NCBI GenBank assembly: GCA_030141605.1
Contig: JAQGDQ010000180.1
Coordinates: 188,001-252,000 of the forward strand
Length of the DNA stretch: 64,000 bases
Source of the DNA: Tubiluchus corallicola
Lineage: Eukaryota > Priapulida > Priapulimorpha > Priapulimorphida > Tubiluchidae
Reading direction: 5' to 3'
Under the pieces are notes generated by a model. The model saw only the letters and a list, made by a program, of their open reading frames with translations, was not told the DNA's origin and ran no database searches. The translations under genes were made by a program, and so were the position numbers. Shown here piece after piece: positions 32,795-64,000 of the stretch (position 1 is its first letter; each line of letters opens with the position of its first letter).

Positions 32795-33415
32795 TAGGGG
32801 TGAGCAATCTCTGCCAGAAAGCAAATTCGAATCGAATTTGTGACTTTCGAATCGAACATCGGTGTCAGTGACAATTTTTGTATTAGTATGGGTGGCCGAG
32901 TGGTTATGATAACGGATTGTGGGTGCTTTTTTGCTTGCAGCCCGAGTTCAAATCTCATGACCGCCTGTATTGGCGCAAACAGTTGTTACCTGTATTATTT
33001 ATTTGTAGCTTCTCAGTGTTATTGTATTCGTTAAGAGTCACTTATAGTAGCCTATTCTAATGTTGTTTGTTTTCCCAATGACTGTAAATAAGTGTCTTTT
33101 TCCTTTGTCCTTTTGAACCAAACTTCAGTATTTCGAAATCGAGTTGAAATTCAAAGATTTTCAAACAAGTTTTCGAGCCATCAGTAAAATTTAGTTTTGC
33201 GAAGAGAATGCATATTACTCGATTTTGCTCTGCAGTAAAACCGTCAATAATTTGTTTAAAATTGTGCACAGAAATCACAGGTAAATGATGCTAAATGCTT
33301 GATGTTTCAAAAGTTTTAAGAATATATGTGATTGAGGTGCTGAATTATTCGAATCTACAATTTTAGGTTCGAATCTAATTCGAAAAGAAACTCGAACGTT
33401 CAATTCTCACCCCTA
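32795..33415. mobile_element. hAT-like MITE with a tRNA-like core
   Basis: Ends TAGGGGTGAGCAATC and TTCTCACCCCTA are inverted, each followed inward by TTCGAAT-type motifs. Flanks ATGTCTGG and ATGTCGAC suggest an 8-bp duplication. The core carries the tRNA-like segment at 32886-32966. Confidence 0.75.
32886..32966 (+). pseudogene. tRNA-Ser/Leu-like sequence
   Basis: GGGTGGCCGAGTGGTTATGA is a near-perfect type II tRNA A box region, and GAGTTCAAATC fits a B box at the expected distance with a variable-arm-like stretch between. The acceptor stem pairs poorly, so it is a pseudogene or SINE head. Confidence 0.65.
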
Positions 33416-33419
33416 ATGT

Positions 33420-33715
33420 CGACAATTGATTGTATTATTATGATGATGATGAACAGCTTATTGCACACACTGGGCCACCCAGGTCTATAGCTGGTGCTAC
33501 TCTAGTATTCCTGACTTTTGTAAATTGAAATGATGGCAATTATTTCTTTTACATATTTATAGCATTGACTTCTGTTAGCTCATAATAATTGGCTCAGCCA
33601 TTTTTACTTTTCTTAAATTGTCGATATATTTTATAATGTTTTTAATGGACATCTCTTGATTTCAGTTCACAGATGTATTATAAATAAATAATAATAAAAA
33701 ATAATAAAATAATTA
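33420..33715 (+). mobile_element. LINE 3' UTR fragment
   Basis: AATGGACATCTCTTGATTTC and AGTTCACAGATGTATTATAA match the 3' end of the LINE piece at 24069-24510, with a similar ATAAATAATAA tail. Confidence 0.6.
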
Positions 33716-33821
33716 CACCGAAATTGCTTGCAGTGTTTGCATTATGTATTTGAAATGTTTTAATAAGTGCAAAATGTGCGCTTATTATGAGGCAAACCAA
33801 ATGATGAACAAGACACAGTTT

Positions 33822-33905
33822 TAAAGCAACAAGCCTTTTCACAGTTTCGTTGCATGCAATCGCAGTTGCTGTAGGTCAAAACTTAAGTGTACACAAGAAC
33901 AAATG
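33822..33905 (-). mobile_element. MITE family B terminal fragment
   Basis: CAAGCCTTTTCACAGTTTCG and AGTTGCTGTAGGTCAAA match the inverted B end; the rest is missing. Confidence 0.6.
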
Positions 33906-34918
33906 GCGCATATTGTGGAATTTACCAAAGACTACACGTGGATTTATCTTGCCACAACTCAGTGACATACTTCAGCACCTCAGCCAGATCGAGAAATTAT
34001 TAAATTTTATTCATCCTGTCTGAGAAAAAGTAATTCTTGTAGTAAACCATTTTGTAAGACAAACCATTTCTTCTGTAAGGTTAATTATTGACTACGATTT
34101 GCAGTTAATACTTTATAAGCACAGAATGACTTAATAAGCCACAATGTTAAACGTTTAATATATTATTGACAAATCCTGGAGCCTAGATGGAGTAGAAAAT
34201 GTAATATGTTCACGTGTACAATACGAACCAAAGGAACAAATAACATTTTTTTTTGAAAAAGCAAAGCTTATTTCTATTACAACTCATATTCACAATAACC
34301 ATTAGTATATGATTTGATTAACATAAAACACAATGTTGTACATCGTACGCACAATTATGTATTTACAGCAAATTTACATAGTACAGGCCTGCACTATGAC
34401 CCCTACTTTTATATTATTATCATCTTGCACAGTGTACAGACATTTTGGTGTTATATATATAGATATATAACTAACCTTATTTAATTAACCTGTATTTTAA
34501 TTTTTTGACTATTCCCTGTATATAATTACATTATTATGCCAGAGTACGAGCATACTCGATCATAAACGATCAACTCGTCTCACATAAACGCCAATACCTG
34601 CTGCATTGCCATGAGTTGTTGTGACTGTCTGGCTGTGTAATTTGTGTATCCAGGGATGTTACATTAAAGTGTTGTATCGCTATCAGATAAATGATCGCTG
34701 AGATTGCAATAAAGAAGTATTCTGTCTAAAGGAATTATTTTTATGTAGTAGCTTCTTGTTTGATTGCCATAGCTGTAGTACATCTTAACATTATTTAATG
34801 AATTTTTTCATGTGTGAGTGTGTTAGAATTTCCGCAGTGTCCATCATCTGTTCAACTTAAAAAAACGACCACTTCGTCTACGATTTGCTGATCAGGAGCT
34901 TGCGCAAACATTTCCAGC
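33906..34918. other. Upstream region of URB2
   Basis: AT-rich, with a short TATATA run at 34454. No clear core promoter was assigned. Confidence 0.35.
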
Positions 34919-62705
<27,787 letters not shown>

Positions 62706-62766
62706 GTATTGAAACATATTGGTAGTAATATTGTTAATGTTTTTAAATGTGATAGACTTGTATGGG

Positions 62767-62768
<2 letters not shown>

Positions 62769-62806
<38 letters not shown>
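62769..62806. repeat. (TA)n microsatellite
   Basis: About 19 TA units just after URB2 exon 21. Confidence 0.95.
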
Positions 62807-62809
<3 letters not shown>

Positions 62810-62869
62810 AAAGCTAGTCATTTAAATATTTATATACAGTCGAACTTATTTATTTATATATATTTATAT

Positions 62870-63070
62870 ATAGTCGAACCTCATTATTAAACCCCCCTTT
62901 ATAATGCCCGACCTCGCTTAATGTCCAAATTTTTAGCAAAACATAGTATGTATATTTGCCCACACATATTGTATTAATGTGCCACCTTATAATGCCAAAC
63001 CCGCTGTAACTCGAACATTTTTGCAGTTCCAAAGTCGTCGGTACGAAGTGGTTAGACGGTACTCGCAGTC
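62870..63070. mobile_element. Possible pogo-like fragment
   Basis: AGTCGAACCTCATTATTAAA and GCTGTAACTCGAAC resemble degraded inverted ends of CAGTCGAACCTC-type elements. Single copy, tentative. Confidence 0.35.
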
Positions 63071-63229
63071 AAATATCAAATAGTTTTTCAAACAAATATT
63101 CTGTTATTAAACTATTCGTACTGAGATTGATAAAAAATATTTTTTTGTGTTTTTTTGATGTTAAGAGTGCAAAATTTTTAAAATCATCATATATATATTT
63201 AAATATACTAATTTTGGTGGTATGTTATA

Positions 63230-63234
<5 letters not shown>

Positions 63235-63265
<31 letters not shown>
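63235..63265. repeat. (TA)n microsatellite
   Basis: About 15 TA units at the left edge of the GC-richer block. Confidence 0.92.
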
Positions 63266-63267
<2 letters not shown>

Positions 63268-63700
63268 TTTCGAGGCTACAGCTCCAACAACGGTACCATT
63301 TGCCGCGATCTATATATCAAACAAAATGTCTCGATATAGTGTGGTCTCATTGGGGGTTTATTTTTCGAATCGGGCCCACCAGGGCGAACTGGGTGTGAAA
63401 ACCTCCAACAATGGCCATTTTTTGCCCATTTTTTGCAAAACTTATACCTCTTATTTCTGGAGAACGGGAATGGACCGGGGGCGGTGCCAGCCATGGATAG
63501 GTAGCCCGTTCAACGGTGGGTATAGTAGGCATATTTAGAATTTGCGGGAGGGCCACGGCATCCCGTAACTGGTGTTTTCCCGGAGCCAACTCCCGATTTT
63601 TTGGAAATTTTGACCAACCAGCCTGCAGAAAAATGTTCTAGCGGCGCCTGGTGGGACTCTCGAAAGGACATATATAGCTCATTAAAAAGAGGAGAAACAG
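63266..63700. other. GC-richer block of unknown nature
   Basis: Clearly richer in G and C than the surrounding intron, with overlapping open frames on both strands and no match elsewhere in the window. It could be part of a transposon or an unrecognised exon; I see no splice sites in phase with URB2 exon 21. Confidence 0.4.
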
Positions 63701-64000
63701 GGCTACACGATGATGTGGGTTGATTTTAGGACGTCTCTACCTTGAGGAGTTGTGATGAGTTGATTGGAATTTCCATTTCGGGCATTTTTTGCTTGGAAAA
63801 CTGCTAACGCAAAGCCATTGTTCTGACGTCATCTATTATACTCTGTATCTAACTTTGTAACTCTAATTCAGTAAAAACTGCTACTGGCTTTGCTTTAGGT
63901 AAATAAATGGACACTAGGTAGAATGCTTGTGCATTGTTGATTATAAGTGGATTTATATGCAAAATTTTTTGCGGGGCATTTGGTAGTAAAATATTCATAA

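Overview
The window reads as nuclear DNA of an invertebrate animal. It is AT-rich, the genes are split by GT-AG introns, and the proteins are animal-type: a three-SH3/one-SH2 NCK adaptor, NR2C2AP, TSEN2 and URB2. Most of the remaining DNA is MITEs, minisatellites and SINE/LINE remnants. The phylum cannot be fixed from the sequence alone. Homology calls rest on remembered protein families, because no search could be run.

Layout. 1-9,607: no gene seen; a 34-bp minisatellite, 86-bp and 21-bp repeats, TTAA-type MITEs and a SINE with a 5S rRNA head. 9,608-18,797 (minus): TSEN2, the catalytic subunit of the tRNA-splicing endonuclease, rebuilt here as nine exons in consistent phase (610 aa) with the full Tyr/His/Lys triad. 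18,798-29,075: no gene seen; MITEs and a LINE tail. 29,076-30,847 (minus): NR2C2AP and NCK, both intronless, on the same strand and only 65 bp apart. 30,848-34,918: intergenic, with a hAT-like element that carries a tRNA-Ser-like segment. 34,919 to past the right edge (plus): URB2, a ribosome-biogenesis factor. Twenty-one exons join in phase (906 codons here); its C-terminal part lies outside the window.

Function and architecture. TSEN2 and URB2 both belong to RNA maturation (pre-tRNA splicing and 60S pre-rRNA processing). NCK links phosphotyrosine to actin signalling. NR2C2AP is a small F5/8C-like protein. The most unusual gene arrangement is the intronless NR2C2AP-NCK pair beside two intron-rich genes. 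No AATAAA lies between the two frames, so a dicistronic transcript is plausible.

Repeats dominate the noncoding DNA. Four MITE families carry TTAA ends (piggyBac-like), several hAT-like elements carry 8-bp duplications (one perfect), and pogo-like elements with CAGT ends and TA flanks are present. Long homogeneous minisatellites sit inside introns of both large genes. Exon coordinates were built by hand from splice sites, reading phase and remembered homology; transcript data would test them.
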